Part shown: positions 1-9,134 of the stretch, piece by piece | Position numbering within the stretch: the first letter of the stretch is position 1 | Layout of the letters: each line of letters starts with the position of its first letter | Assembly (NCBI GenBank): GCA_004211595.1 | Contig: SEDO01000003.1 | Location: 62,001-126,000, forward strand | Source of the DNA: Pedobacter sp. | GTDB lineage: Bacteria; Bacteroidota; Bacteroidia; Sphingobacteriales; Sphingobacteriaceae | Length of the DNA stretch: 64,000 nt | Direction: 5' to 3' | Translations under genes and position numbers: made by a program | Notes under the pieces: model-generated | What the model was told of the DNA's origin: nothing | The model's database searches: none | The model's input: the letters and a program-made list of their open reading frames with translations, nothing else

Positions 1-6
1 ATTACC

Positions 7-423
7 ATGGACTTATTAAAAAAAGTAAAGCCTCACCAAGTATTTGCTGCAGGAGATTTTGCTGATCCACATGGAACTCATAAAGTTTGTTTTGATATTA
101 TATTAGAAGCCTTAAATAGACTAAAATCTACCGAAAACTGGACTTCCGATTGTTGGTTATGGCTTTATCGTGGAGCATGGCATGAATTTGAACTTCATGA
201 AATTCAAATGGCGGTGCCTTTATCGCCCAATGAAGTGATCAGAAAAAGGCATGCAATTTTCAAACATCAGTCTCAAAAAGATTTACCTGTTTTCCCTGGA
301 GATGATGCTCGCGAGTTTTGGGTTAGAGCAGAAGAGAGAACGAAAGAAACAGCAAATGCTTACAATCAATTAGGTTTAGCTGAGTATGAAGCTATTGAAG
401 CATTTGTAAGATATATTTACTAA
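7..423 (+). CDS. nagB: C-terminal part of glucosamine-6-phosphate deaminase-like protein with LmbE/PIG-L-type region (5' end outside or at window edge)
   Basis: Translated 'HQVFAAGDFADPHGTHKVCFDIILEAL...WLYRGAWHEFELHEIQMAVPLSP' resembles the C-terminal PIG-L-like extension of Bacteroidota NagB; incomplete at window start. Confidence 0.65.
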   Translation: MDLLKKVKPHQVFAAGDFADPHGTHKVCFDIILEALNRLKSTENWTSDCWLWLYRGAWHEFELHEIQMAVPLSPNEVIRKRHAIFKHQSQKDLPVFPGDDAREFWVRAEERTKETANAYNQLGLAEYEAIEAFVRYIY

Positions 424-435
424 AAATAACTTTAG

Positions 436-460
436 AGCAGGCATTTTTGTCTGCTTTTTT
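436..460 (+). terminator. Rho-independent terminator
   Basis: AGCAGGC-ATTTTT-GTCTGCT stem-loop (one G.U) followed by T-run. Confidence 0.75.
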
Positions 461-481
461 ATTGAGAATAAAATTTAAAAA

Positions 482-1903
482 ATGGATAATTCCATCAGCA
501 AATATAATATCGGAATGATTGGCTTAGGGACCATGGGTCGAAACTTAGCTTTAAATCTTGCCGATAACGGCTTCTCTGTGAGTGGCTATGATAAAAGTCC
601 TAAAATGCTTATTCAGTTTCAAAATAAAGAAGAAGCTAATCAAGAATTAGGTGCCTTTTCTGAACTATCTCAATTTATGGATAGTCTTGAACTTCCACGT
701 AAAATCATCCTTTTAGTGCCTGCTGGTATAATTGTAGATCAGGTTATAGAAGAACTTAAACCTTTATTAACAACTGGAGATATTTTAATAGATAGCGGTA
801 ATTCACACTTTTCTGATACGCAAAGAAGAGCAGATGAGCTTCAATCATCGGGATTTCATTTCTTTGGAATGGGTATATCTGGAGGCGAAGAAGGGGCTCG
901 CTTCGGACCAAGCTTAATGCCTGGAGGTGATAAAATTGCCTATGAGCATGTAAAACCTATGTTAGAAGCTGTTTCTGCAAAAGTTGATAATGAACCGTGT
1001 GTTAAATATATTGGATCAGGCTCGGCAGGCCATTTTGTAAAAATGACTCACAACGGAATTGAATATGCCATTATGCAACTTCTTTCCGAAGTCTATGGTA
1101 TATTTAAACATGGATTAAAATATAGTAATACCGAAATCTATCAGGCCTTTAACAAATGGAATAGCGAAGAATTAAAATCTTTTCTAGTAGAAATTACTGC
1201 TGAAATTTTCAATTATAAAGATCCTGAAACAGGTTTAGATTTAATTGATTTAATAAAAGACCAAGCGAAATCCAAGGGAACTGGTAAATGGACATCCCAA
1301 ATCGCCATGGATTTAGAAGTACCCGTTCCTACAATTGATATTTCCGTTACCAGTAGAAGTATCTCCAAATTAAAAACATTAAGAACTAATCTTTCCAACA
1401 AATTTGGTAATACCGCTCAGATTGAAAAATTAAGTATATCAGAAAGTGATTTAAAATCGGCCTATTTTGTGGCTATGGCGGCTTCATATGCACAAGGCAT
1501 TCACCTACTAAGTGAAGCATCTTTACATTATAAATACGGTCTTAAAATTGCAGAGATAGCAGAAATTTGGAGAGGTGGCTGTATAATCAGAGCATCCTTT
1601 TTAAATACCATTTTTAAGGCATACACTAATAATCCAAATTTAACACACTTATTTGGAGACCCTGAATTAATGCTCCAGTTAAAGCATCATCGAACAGGCT
1701 TAGCCAATGTAGTAGCTGCTGTTGCTAAGACTGGATTAGTGATGCCTGCTTTAGCTTCTAGTCTAACCTATTTAGATACCTTATTAACTGAAAATTTACC
1801 TTCTAATTTAACACAAGCTCAACGCGACTATTTCGGAGCTCACACCTTTGAAAGAACTGATAAAGACGGAGTATTCCATGCTGATTGGCTTAATTTAAAC
1901 TAA
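482..1903 (+). CDS. gnd: 6-phosphogluconate dehydrogenase (decarboxylating)
   Basis: N-terminal NADP fold 'IGMIGLGTMGRNLALNLADNGF', 'SGGEEGARFGPSLMPGG', 'KMTHNGIEYAIMQLLSEVY', 'GTGKWTSQIAMDL'. Confidence 0.97.
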   Translation: MDNSISKYNIGMIGLGTMGRNLALNLADNGFSVSGYDKSPKMLIQFQNKEEANQELGAFSELSQFMDSLELPRKIILLVPAGIIVDQVIEELKPLLTTGDILIDSGNSHFSDTQRRADELQSSGFHFFGMGISGGEEGARFGPSLMPGGDKIAYEHVKPMLEAVSAKVDNEPCVKYIGSGSAGHFVKMTHNGIEYAIMQLLSEVYGIFKHGLKYSNTEIYQAFNKWNSEELKSFLVEITAEIFNYKDPETGLDLIDLIKDQAKSKGTGKWTSQIAMDLEVPVPTIDISVTSRSISKLKTLRTNLSNKFGNTAQIEKLSISESDLKSAYFVAMAASYAQGIHLLSEASLHYKYGLKIAEIAEIWRGGCIIRASFLNTIFKAYTNNPNLTHLFGDPELMLQLKHHRTGLANVVAAVAKTGLVMPALASSLTYLDTLLTENLPSNLTQAQRDYFGAHTFERTDKDGVFHADWLNLN

Positions 1904-1922
1904 TAATCTGCTTGCAAGCAAC

Positions 1923-3434
1923 ATGAAAAAGAAAAAGAATTTAATCCCTACTATTTTTGTCATTTTTGGTGGCACAGGTGATTTAAATAAACGAAAATTA
2001 GCTCCTGCACTATACAATTTATATGCAGAATCCTATTTACCTGAGAAATTTTCGATCATTGGAACAGGCAGAACTCATTTTGAAGAAAATCAATACCGGG
2101 AAATGATGCGGGAGAATATAAATCAATTTTCTAGAAATGGAGAAGTAAATCCAGCGTATTGGGAACGATTCGAGAAACATTTAAATTATGCAGAAATTGA
2201 TATAGATTCTCCTCAAACGTTTGAAAATTTAGCACAAACGGTAAACGGACTTAAAGAAAAATACGGTCCAGACACCCAAATGATATACTACTTGGCTGTT
2301 GCGCCTAATTTTTTTGGTAAAATAGCTCAAAGCTTGCATAAACACAAGCTCACAGGTAATGAACAAACTTGTAGAATAGTTATCGAGAAGCCATTTGGCA
2401 ATGATCTAGAAAGTGCTAAAGAGCTAAACTTATTACTTTCTAAAATCTTTACTGAAAAACAAATTTATAGAATAGACCATTATTTAGGTAAAGAAACAGT
2501 TCAAAATATGATGGCATTTAGATTTGCCAATTCTCTTTTTGAACCACTATGGAATAGAAACCATATAGAACACGTACAAATTTCGGTTACTGAACAATTA
2601 GGTGTAGAAGGACGTGGGGGTTATTATGAAGATGCAGGTGCCCTCAGAGATATGATTCAGAATCATTTACTTCAACTTTTATGTTTAGTTGGAATGGAAG
2701 CTCCAATTCGATTTAACGCTGACGAAATAAGAGATAGAAAAGTAGAGGTTTTAAGAGCTATGAGGCCTTTTAAACCAGAAGAAATATCATCTCATGCAAT
2801 TCGCGGACAATATAGCAAAGGTTGGGTTGAAGGGAAAGAAGTTTTAGGTTATAGGGATGAAGATGGTGTTGATGAGAACTCTAATACAGAGACCTTTGCT
2901 GCAATTAAATTTTTTATTGATAATTGGAGGTGGCAAGGTATTCCTTTTTATGTAAGAACGGGTAAACGACTAAACCAAACTTCTTCTATTATTACAATTC
3001 AATTTAAAGATGTACCCCATCATATATTTTCCAATAAAGCTATCGAAAGTTGGCAACAAAATAGATTAATTATCAGCATTCAGCCGGAAATGAGTATTCG
3101 TTTACAAGTCCAAGCTAAAAGACCTGGATTGAAAATGGCATTAAATCCGGTAGATATGGTTTTTGATTATCATGGAACTTATGATGTCGGAACCCCTGAG
3201 GCTTATGAAACTCTTTTATTAGATGCTACATATGGTGATCAAACTTTATTTATGCGAGGTGATCAGGTGGAAGCCGCATGGGAGTTAGTGATGCCTATTA
3301 TCAATGCTTGGGAAAATAATAAATCCATCAGTTTTCCAAATTATCCTGCAGATAGCTGGGGACCTGAAGAAGCAGAAGCACTAATTGCAAAAGATGGTTT
3401 TCATTGGTTTACTTTACCTTTAAAAAATAAATAA
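1923..3434 (+). CDS. zwf: Glucose-6-phosphate 1-dehydrogenase
   Basis: 'FVIFGGTGDLNKRKLAPALYNL', 'RIDHYLGKETVQNMMAFRFAN', 'YEDAGALRDMIQNHLLQLL'. Confidence 0.97.
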   Translation: MKKKKNLIPTIFVIFGGTGDLNKRKLAPALYNLYAESYLPEKFSIIGTGRTHFEENQYREMMRENINQFSRNGEVNPAYWERFEKHLNYAEIDIDSPQTFENLAQTVNGLKEKYGPDTQMIYYLAVAPNFFGKIAQSLHKHKLTGNEQTCRIVIEKPFGNDLESAKELNLLLSKIFTEKQIYRIDHYLGKETVQNMMAFRFANSLFEPLWNRNHIEHVQISVTEQLGVEGRGGYYEDAGALRDMIQNHLLQLLCLVGMEAPIRFNADEIRDRKVEVLRAMRPFKPEEISSHAIRGQYSKGWVEGKEVLGYRDEDGVDENSNTETFAAIKFFIDNWRWQGIPFYVRTGKRLNQTSSIITIQFKDVPHHIFSNKAIESWQQNRLIISIQPEMSIRLQVQAKRPGLKMALNPVDMVFDYHGTYDVGTPEAYETLLLDATYGDQTLFMRGDQVEAAWELVMPIINAWENNKSISFPNYPADSWGPEEAEALIAKDGFHWFTLPLKNK

Positions 3435-3440
3435 TAAAAT

Positions 3441-4181
3441 ATGGAGATACATCGCGCAGCTTCTGTTGAGCAAGTTAATGAAGCCTTTATTCAATATTTT
3501 TTACCACTTGCAAAGCAAGCAATAGCTACAAAAGGTAAATTCAACTGGGTGCTTACAGGAGGAAATTCTCCAAGAGCGGTTTATCAACAGTTAGCAACAG
3601 ATTACGCACACGAAATCGAGTGGGATAAGGTTTATTTCTTTTTTGGCGATGAACGATATGTATCTCCTACAAATGTCAATTATAATGGCAAAATGGCACA
3701 AGATTGTTTATTTACACCTTTATCCATTGGTCCAAATCAAATTTTCAATATCCCTACACAAAATAATCCAGAAGAAGATGCGCTTTTATATCAACAACAA
3801 ATTGATGCTCATTTTGGAATTCAAAATGAAGTCGAACGTGCTTACATCCAATTTGATTTAATTATGTTAGGAATGGGAGAAGATGCCCATACAGCTTCAT
3901 TATTCCCATATACCAATGCAATTTCAGCAAGTAAACCTGAAATAATCGCAGTTTGGGTTGAAAAATTAAATACGCATAGAATTACTTTCTCTGCTCCCCT
4001 CATTAATCAAGCCCATCAGGTAGCTTTCTTTTGCTTTGGAAAAAATAAGTCTCATGCTTTAGCGCAAGTTTGGGATAATACAATTGATGATGTGGAATTA
4101 TATCCATCGAAGTTAATTCAACCTAAGCCAGGTGAATTACATTGGTTTGTAGATAATGAAGCGCTGAAGCTAATTAAGTAA
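3441..4181 (+). CDS. pgl: 6-phosphogluconolactonase
   Basis: 'WVLTGGNSPRAVYQQLA', 'FFGDERYV', 'LIMLGMGEDAHTASLFP'; follows gnd-zwf. Confidence 0.95.
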   Translation: MEIHRAASVEQVNEAFIQYFLPLAKQAIATKGKFNWVLTGGNSPRAVYQQLATDYAHEIEWDKVYFFFGDERYVSPTNVNYNGKMAQDCLFTPLSIGPNQIFNIPTQNNPEEDALLYQQQIDAHFGIQNEVERAYIQFDLIMLGMGEDAHTASLFPYTNAISASKPEIIAVWVEKLNTHRITFSAPLINQAHQVAFFCFGKNKSHALAQVWDNTIDDVELYPSKLIQPKPGELHWFVDNEALKLIK

Positions 4182-4193
4182 GGATGTGAGATT

Positions 4194-5636
4194 TTAAGGG
4201 TTTTTATTAGCTGCTCTTTTAGTCATGATAAAAATTTCCCCTTTTCCAGTTTTTGAAGAACTATTTGCCTTCACGACATTAATACTTTCAATATCATCTG
4301 GATTTAATGAATTCAAGGCGTTATTGAGAACTTCTACCTCATTGATTCTAATAATTACATCTTGAAACATATTTAAAGAATCCGCACGAACACTCATTAA
4401 CCTAGCATTACCCTGAAATGTTTTTTGATTAATTCCTTTAGTAGGAAAACCTTGTACAACCTTTTCTTTTAAAGTGGAATCTGTTTTTATAATAACTACT
4501 TTCGATTTATTTGAAATATTAGCGGTCAATTGGATGGAATCACTGACTTTATTTTTTGAATAGCCAACTACTGTAACATAGTTAATTTTTTCTGGTTTCT
4601 TATTAATGGAATCAATTGACGGTTCAATTTTTAGCGAAGCAATTGAAGCATTATTATGCTTTGGTTTTACTTGTTCCCTCTTAGAAGTTGGTAATGGAAC
4701 CTTCTCTTCTACAAACGAAATAGCCACATTAACTTGCTCTGGGAGGGCTTGTGCTATGACCTCAACAGCCTTTGAATTTTTAAAAGAAAATACTAAGGTC
4801 AAAATTGAAATTAATGGCAAAATAAAGAGATATAAGACACTTTTAAAGGGAGCAGAGCGTTTCGCATTCATCATTTTAATTCGACGTTTTAAATCAGATA
4901 AATTAAAATGATTTACCATACTCAATTCAGGTTTCAATTGACCTACAGCTAATAGGTTATACTGGTATTGCTTTTTATTGAGCCCACCATTCACCATTTT
5001 TTCATCAGCAATGAATTCCAAGTTTTCTTTTACAGCTTTCTTCATTAACCAGATTCCAGGATTAAACCAATATATAATCGAAGCTATTTCAGCTAAAATT
5101 ATATCAAAGGTATGCCACTCTCGAACATGGATTTGTTCATGCGCTAAAATAGAATTCAATTCTGATTCTGTATGTAGATCTGGATTAATGTAAACGTTTT
5201 TACCAAATGAAAAGGGACTGATTTCTTTATTTATTAACCTAACTGACAAACCTAATAAAGTGCCCCTTACTGTTTGACGATGTAAACTATATAGGGAGAT
5301 TAATTGGATTAAGAAACGTAACCCAAAGTAAGTTATGCCCATCCAAAATACCCATATCCAGATATTCCAATTTTCCCAAAAACTTGGTTTGGCAATTATT
5401 TCATTAACATATACTTTAGGAATATATTGAACTAGTTGACTTTGACTAGAAAAAGAGTTTTCAAACCAAGCCTCAACGTCTAATAATGGATATAAACTTG
5501 AAATGAAAATACCTATTAATAAGAAAAACCTATTTAAATTATAGAAAGTTAATTTTCTTAAAAATATAAAATAGGCTGCTGCAAATAGCAACAATACTAT
5601 ATTCATTTTAATTAAGAAAATAACTAATTCAGGCAT
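4194..5636 (-). CDS. M56 family (BlaR1/MecR1-type) membrane metallopeptidase with TonB-plug-like C-terminal tail
   Basis: HEXXH in 'ILAHEQIHVREWHTFDIILAEIASIIYWFNPGIWLMKKAVKENLEFIADE'; C-term 'LNPDDIESINVVKANSSSKTGKGEIFIMTK'. Confidence 0.9.
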   Translation of the reverse strand: MPELVIFLIKMNIVLLLFAAAYFIFLRKLTFYNLNRFFLLIGIFISSLYPLLDVEAWFENSFSSQSQLVQYIPKVYVNEIIAKPSFWENWNIWIWVFWMGITYFGLRFLIQLISLYSLHRQTVRGTLLGLSVRLINKEISPFSFGKNVYINPDLHTESELNSILAHEQIHVREWHTFDIILAEIASIIYWFNPGIWLMKKAVKENLEFIADEKMVNGGLNKKQYQYNLLAVGQLKPELSMVNHFNLSDLKRRIKMMNAKRSAPFKSVLYLFILPLISILTLVFSFKNSKAVEVIAQALPEQVNVAISFVEEKVPLPTSKREQVKPKHNNASIASLKIEPSIDSINKKPEKINYVTVVGYSKNKVSDSIQLTANISNKSKVVIIKTDSTLKEKVVQGFPTKGINQKTFQGNARLMSVRADSLNMFQDVIIRINEVEVLNNALNSLNPDDIESINVVKANSSSKTGKGEIFIMTKRAANKNP

Positions 5637-5639
5637 AAC

Positions 5640-6002
5640 TTATTTTTCTGGATTCTCAATCAGACTTATTATATCCTTCAATTCTTCCGCAGATATTTTA
5701 TTGTCCTTAGCGAAAAATGCCACCAAGTCTTTATATGAGCTTTTAAAATAATTATTTACAAACCCAGACATAAACTTCTTTTTATATTCAGCTTCTTTAA
5801 TACGGGCGCTATAACGATAAGCATTAGCTAGTTTTTCGCTTTTTAGATAGCCTTTTTTCTCTAAATTTTTAATTGTAGAGGCTAAGGTCGTATAAGGTGG
5901 CTTGGGATCCTCCAACACATCCATAAAATCTTTGATAAAACCTTTACCGATTTTCCATACTGCCAACATGGCCTCTTCTTCTTGTAAACTAAGCTTCTCC
6001 AT
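5640..6002 (-). CDS. BlaI/MecI/CopY family transcriptional repressor
   Basis: Winged-helix 'YTTLASTIKNLEKKGYLKSEK'; adjacent upstream of M56 peptidase. Confidence 0.9.
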   Translation of the reverse strand: MEKLSLQEEEAMLAVWKIGKGFIKDFMDVLEDPKPPYTTLASTIKNLEKKGYLKSEKLANAYRYSARIKEAEYKKKFMSGFVNNYFKSSYKDLVAFFAKDNKISAEELKDIISLIENPEK

Positions 6003-6004
6003 TA

Positions 6005-6028
6005 TACGAATTTATCGTAAAACTACGA
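6005..6028. promoter_or_regulatory. Candidate BlaI-type operator (three TACGA/TCGTA half-sites) overlapping the promoter of the BlaI-like gene
   Basis: TACGA-ATTTA-TCGTA dyad plus adjacent TACGA (TCGTA-AAAC-TACGA); minus strand reads TTTTG-N20-TAGTTTTA across it. Confidence 0.5.
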
Positions 6029-6062
6029 GATTAAATTCTTAAAAACAAAATAAAAATAATTG

Positions 6063-6569
6063 CTATGGTACGTATCTTTCCAAGGAGGCTTCCAAAAGCC
6101 CTTTTACAGCAGCTTTAATCTTTAAAGCCGAGTCTAATTCAAGCCCTTTAGATTCATAATCACTATAAATTTCAAGCTTCTTTAATTTATCTTTATACTT
6201 AACTTCTAAATAAAAATAATCTTGATCTACAGCTTTTTTATTGGACCCCATCATTTCTGGTAAATCCCAGAATCCTAATTCAAAGAGTTTTGCATTTAAG
6301 TAAATGACTTCGGATTTTCTTAGTTTAAAATTAACTTTAAAAAGTGAGTCTCTACTATCTACAAACTGATAATCTCCGGATTGACTATTATATTTGTTGA
6401 CTTTCCCAAAGGATTTACCCCAAGCCACTTGCATACTTTCTAATTGACTGGCTTGATGAGGATTTCGTTTTAAAGTAAGCCATGCATATCCAAACCCTAT
6501 GACGAGTATTAATACACTTAAAACTACAATAAGCTTCCTATTTTCCTTATTAATTCTACTGAACATCAT
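6063..6569 (-). CDS. Uncharacterised membrane-anchored protein, tandem paralogue 1
   Basis: Single N-terminal TM; shared 'WG...Y.S.(S/T)G.Y....(N/S).DSL' pattern with next ORF. Confidence 0.7.
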   Translation of the reverse strand: MMFSRINKENRKLIVVLSVLILVIGFGYAWLTLKRNPHQASQLESMQVAWGKSFGKVNKYNSQSGDYQFVDSRDSLFKVNFKLRKSEVIYLNAKLFELGFWDLPEMMGSNKKAVDQDYFYLEVKYKDKLKKLEIYSDYESKGLELDSALKIKAAVKGLLEASLERYVP

Positions 6570-7074
6570 CTTTTGAGGTTTTAGTTTCTAAATCTATCAA
6601 AAGCTGAGCAATTGTTTTTTGCATTGTCTTTCCGGCAGAAACCATTCTTTCTTTATTTTCGAAGTTTGCCATTAATAGAACCCGCTTTGTTTTACGTTTA
6701 TATTTAAATTCAATGATATATCTAGGAATTGTTGTAGACAAAGTATCCTCAACCTGATTGGCCATCACAGAAGGTAAATTCCAGAAACCCTGCAAATCGG
6801 CTATACTATCTAAATATTTCGTATTTTTTTCAGTAAGCAAGATTTTTTTAGAAACTAAAGAGTCCTGATTATCTAAATATACATACTGTCCAGTAGCTGA
6901 ATCATAATGATTATCTAATTGTGAACCCACCCCCCATGCATATTTTAAGGATACGAATTCCTTAGCCTTAAAAGGCTCATTTCTAATCTTTGGGGCATAA
7001 TATATCACGCAGTATAAAAAGAATGGAACTATTATACTACAAAAAATAAACATCTTCTTGGCTCTCTCCGACAT
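6556..7074 (-). CDS. Uncharacterised membrane-anchored protein, tandem paralogue 2
   Basis: Single N-terminal TM; 'LKYAWGVGSQLDNHYDSATGQYVYLDNQDSL...GFWNLPSVM' aligns with neighbour; 14-nt overlap. Confidence 0.7.
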   Translation of the reverse strand: MSERAKKMFIFCSIIVPFFLYCVIYYAPKIRNEPFKAKEFVSLKYAWGVGSQLDNHYDSATGQYVYLDNQDSLVSKKILLTEKNTKYLDSIADLQGFWNLPSVMANQVEDTLSTTIPRYIIEFKYKRKTKRVLLMANFENKERMVSAGKTMQKTIAQLLIDLETKTSKDDVQ

Positions 7075-7095
7075 AACAATTTTGAATCTTAATAA

Positions 7096-8487
7096 TTATC
7101 CTTCAATTTCTTTTGGCTCTGTAAGTTCACCTTCCCATTTAGAAACTACAGCAGTTGCAATACTATTTCCTACTACATTTGTTGCAGAACGGCCCATATC
7201 TAATAAAGGATCAATACCAATTAAAAGAGCTAAACCTGCTTCAGGAATATTAAAGGTGGCTATCGTGCCAGCAATAACCACTAAAGAAGCTCTTGGAACA
7301 CCTGCAATACCTTTAGAGGTAAGCATTAATATCAACAACATAGTTATTTGCTGATCAAAACCCAATTGAATACCATAACTTTGGGCTATAAAAATAGAGG
7401 CAAATGTCATATATAACATCGATCCATCTAAATTAAATGAATAACCCAGTGGCAACACGAAACTTACAATTTTATCCTTACATCCAAACCTTTCCAATTG
7501 AAGCATAGTTTTTGGGTATGCAGCCTCGGAACTGGCTGTACTAAAGGCTAAAATTACGGGTTCTTTCATTCTATTAACTAAATTAAACACCCTCCTTTTC
7601 AAAATCAAATACCCCACAAAGATTAATAATAACCAGAGTAAAATCATACTAAAATAAAACTCCCCAATAAATATGGCATATGTAGATAAAACTCCGAGGC
7701 CTTGTTTTGCAACAATCGCAGCCATTGCTCCAAAAACAGCAAATGGTGCAAAGTTCATTACATATCCAGTAATTTTCAAAATAATATGAGCTACTGAATC
7801 AAAAAACTCAATTACTATTTTTCCTTTTTCGCCAATAGCTGCTGTTGCAATACCAAAAAACAAGGAGAATACTACAATTTGCAAAATTTCATTGGTGGCC
7901 ATTGATTCTGCAAAACTTTTAGGGAAAATATGAGAGATAAAATCTTTTAATGATAAGGCAACACCTTTAATTCCAGTATCTGCATGCGTACTTGGTAATG
8001 GTAAATTCATGGCTAATCCTGGTTTAAATAAATTCACCATGATCATCCCTAATATTAAGGATAATAAAGATGCACTCAAAAACCAAAGCATGGTTTTACC
8101 TCCAATTCTACCCACTGCTTTTATATCTCCAACTTTAGCTACCCCTACAACTAAGGTGGTGAATACTAAAGGTGCCACAATCATTTTAATAAGCCTTAAA
8201 AATATATCACTTAATAAAGTTAAAGGTTCTAATTTCTTATCTCTGGCCTTTTCTTCACTAACTCGAATGGCTTGTTGTTCCTTTTTAGCGCTTTGTAACT
8301 GCGCAAATGAAGTAGAAGCGGTATCTACTAGTGACATTTGGTTTTCTATTTGCTTGATCTGAAGTTCAGATTTAGCAATTTCATCATTATGTGATCTAAA
8401 TGAATTAACATTTAAATAATAACCCAATATAACACCTAAAATAAGGGCAATAAAAATAAATAAAGTTAGTCTGTTCTTACTCGACAT
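7096..8487 (-). CDS. Dicarboxylate/amino acid:cation symporter (DAACS family) with insertion after TM1
   Basis: 'RLIKMIVAPLVFTTLVVGVAKVGD', 'FSTASSEAAYPKTM', 'FVLPLGYSFNLDGSMLYMTFASIFIAQ', 'GIDPLLDMGRSATNVVGNSIATAVV'. Confidence 0.93.
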   Translation of the reverse strand: MSSKNRLTLFIFIALILGVILGYYLNVNSFRSHNDEIAKSELQIKQIENQMSLVDTASTSFAQLQSAKKEQQAIRVSEEKARDKKLEPLTLLSDIFLRLIKMIVAPLVFTTLVVGVAKVGDIKAVGRIGGKTMLWFLSASLLSLILGMIMVNLFKPGLAMNLPLPSTHADTGIKGVALSLKDFISHIFPKSFAESMATNEILQIVVFSLFFGIATAAIGEKGKIVIEFFDSVAHIILKITGYVMNFAPFAVFGAMAAIVAKQGLGVLSTYAIFIGEFYFSMILLWLLLIFVGYLILKRRVFNLVNRMKEPVILAFSTASSEAAYPKTMLQLERFGCKDKIVSFVLPLGYSFNLDGSMLYMTFASIFIAQSYGIQLGFDQQITMLLILMLTSKGIAGVPRASLVVIAGTIATFNIPEAGLALLIGIDPLLDMGRSATNVVGNSIATAVVSKWEGELTEPKEIEG

Positions 8488-8636
8488 TGGCTTTTGGTTT
8501 ATTGTTTTGAAAGCGTAAAACTACAATAATTAAATTATTCTGAAAAAATTGTAAAGAAAGCTTAAAAATTTTACAAACTTTACTGTAACAAAATTACCCT
8601 TAATTGCTCTAAAAGTTATCTAAAAAAAGCCCCATA

Positions 8637-9134
8637 GTGAACCAAAAGGACGTTTTATTTAAAGAGATTTTTGATAAAAATTCTAAAAAAATTTTTCACT
8701 TATGCTATGGTTATACAGGGGACAAAGACGCTGCAAACGATTTATTGCAAGAAACATTTTTAAAAGTATGGCAGAATCTAGATAAGTTTAGGAGCAAATC
8801 TTTAATTTCTACCTGGATTTATAGAATAGCTGTAAATACCTGTTTAACCTACCTAAGATCAGAAAAGCGTCAAGCAAAAGATGAATTGACAGATCAAATT
8901 ATTGAATCTAAGATTGATGAATATTCTGAAAAAAACGAGCAAGTAGCACTTTTATATAAATCAATATCTAAACTGGAAGAAAACGACAGGTTAATAATTA
9001 CGATGGTTTTAGATGAAATTCCTTATCCAGAAATAGCAGAAATTTCAGGTATAAGTGAAGGAAATCTACGTGTTAAGATTCATAGAATAAAACAAAAGCT
9101 TACAGAATTGTATAATCAACATGCAAAAATTTGA
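8637..9134 (+). CDS. ECF-type RNA polymerase sigma factor (GTG start)
   Basis: Sigma70 region 2 'DANDLLQETFLKVWQNLDKFRSKSLISTWIYRIAVNTCL' and region 4 'EIPYPEIAEISGISEGNLRVKIHRIKQKL'. Confidence 0.93.
   Translation: MNQKDVLFKEIFDKNSKKIFHLCYGYTGDKDAANDLLQETFLKVWQNLDKFRSKSLISTWIYRIAVNTCLTYLRSEKRQAKDELTDQIIESKIDEYSEKNEQVALLYKSISKLEENDRLIITMVLDEIPYPEIAEISGISEGNLRVKIHRIKQKLTELYNQHAKI

Noticed and set aside
1213-1401. Antisense 62-aa ORF within gnd
   Set aside because: Shadow ORF opposite a strongly conserved coding gene
1909-1920. 12-bp palindrome TGCTTGCAAGCA just before zwf
   Set aside because: Short, no second copy noticed, and sits at the ribosome-binding position; likely chance
3643-3861. 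72-aa ORF in alternative frame within pgl
   Set aside because: Out-of-frame overlap with a well-supported gene, no recognisable domain
4194-6002. Beta-lactam resistance locus
   Set aside because: BlaI/M56 pair is present but no beta-lactamase or penicillin-binding sensor domain is visible; such pairs are common in Bacteroidota without resistance function
7058-7354. 98-aa ORF antisense to the DAACS transporter (and 8009-8362)
   Set aside because: Antisense shadow ORFs of a conserved membrane protein
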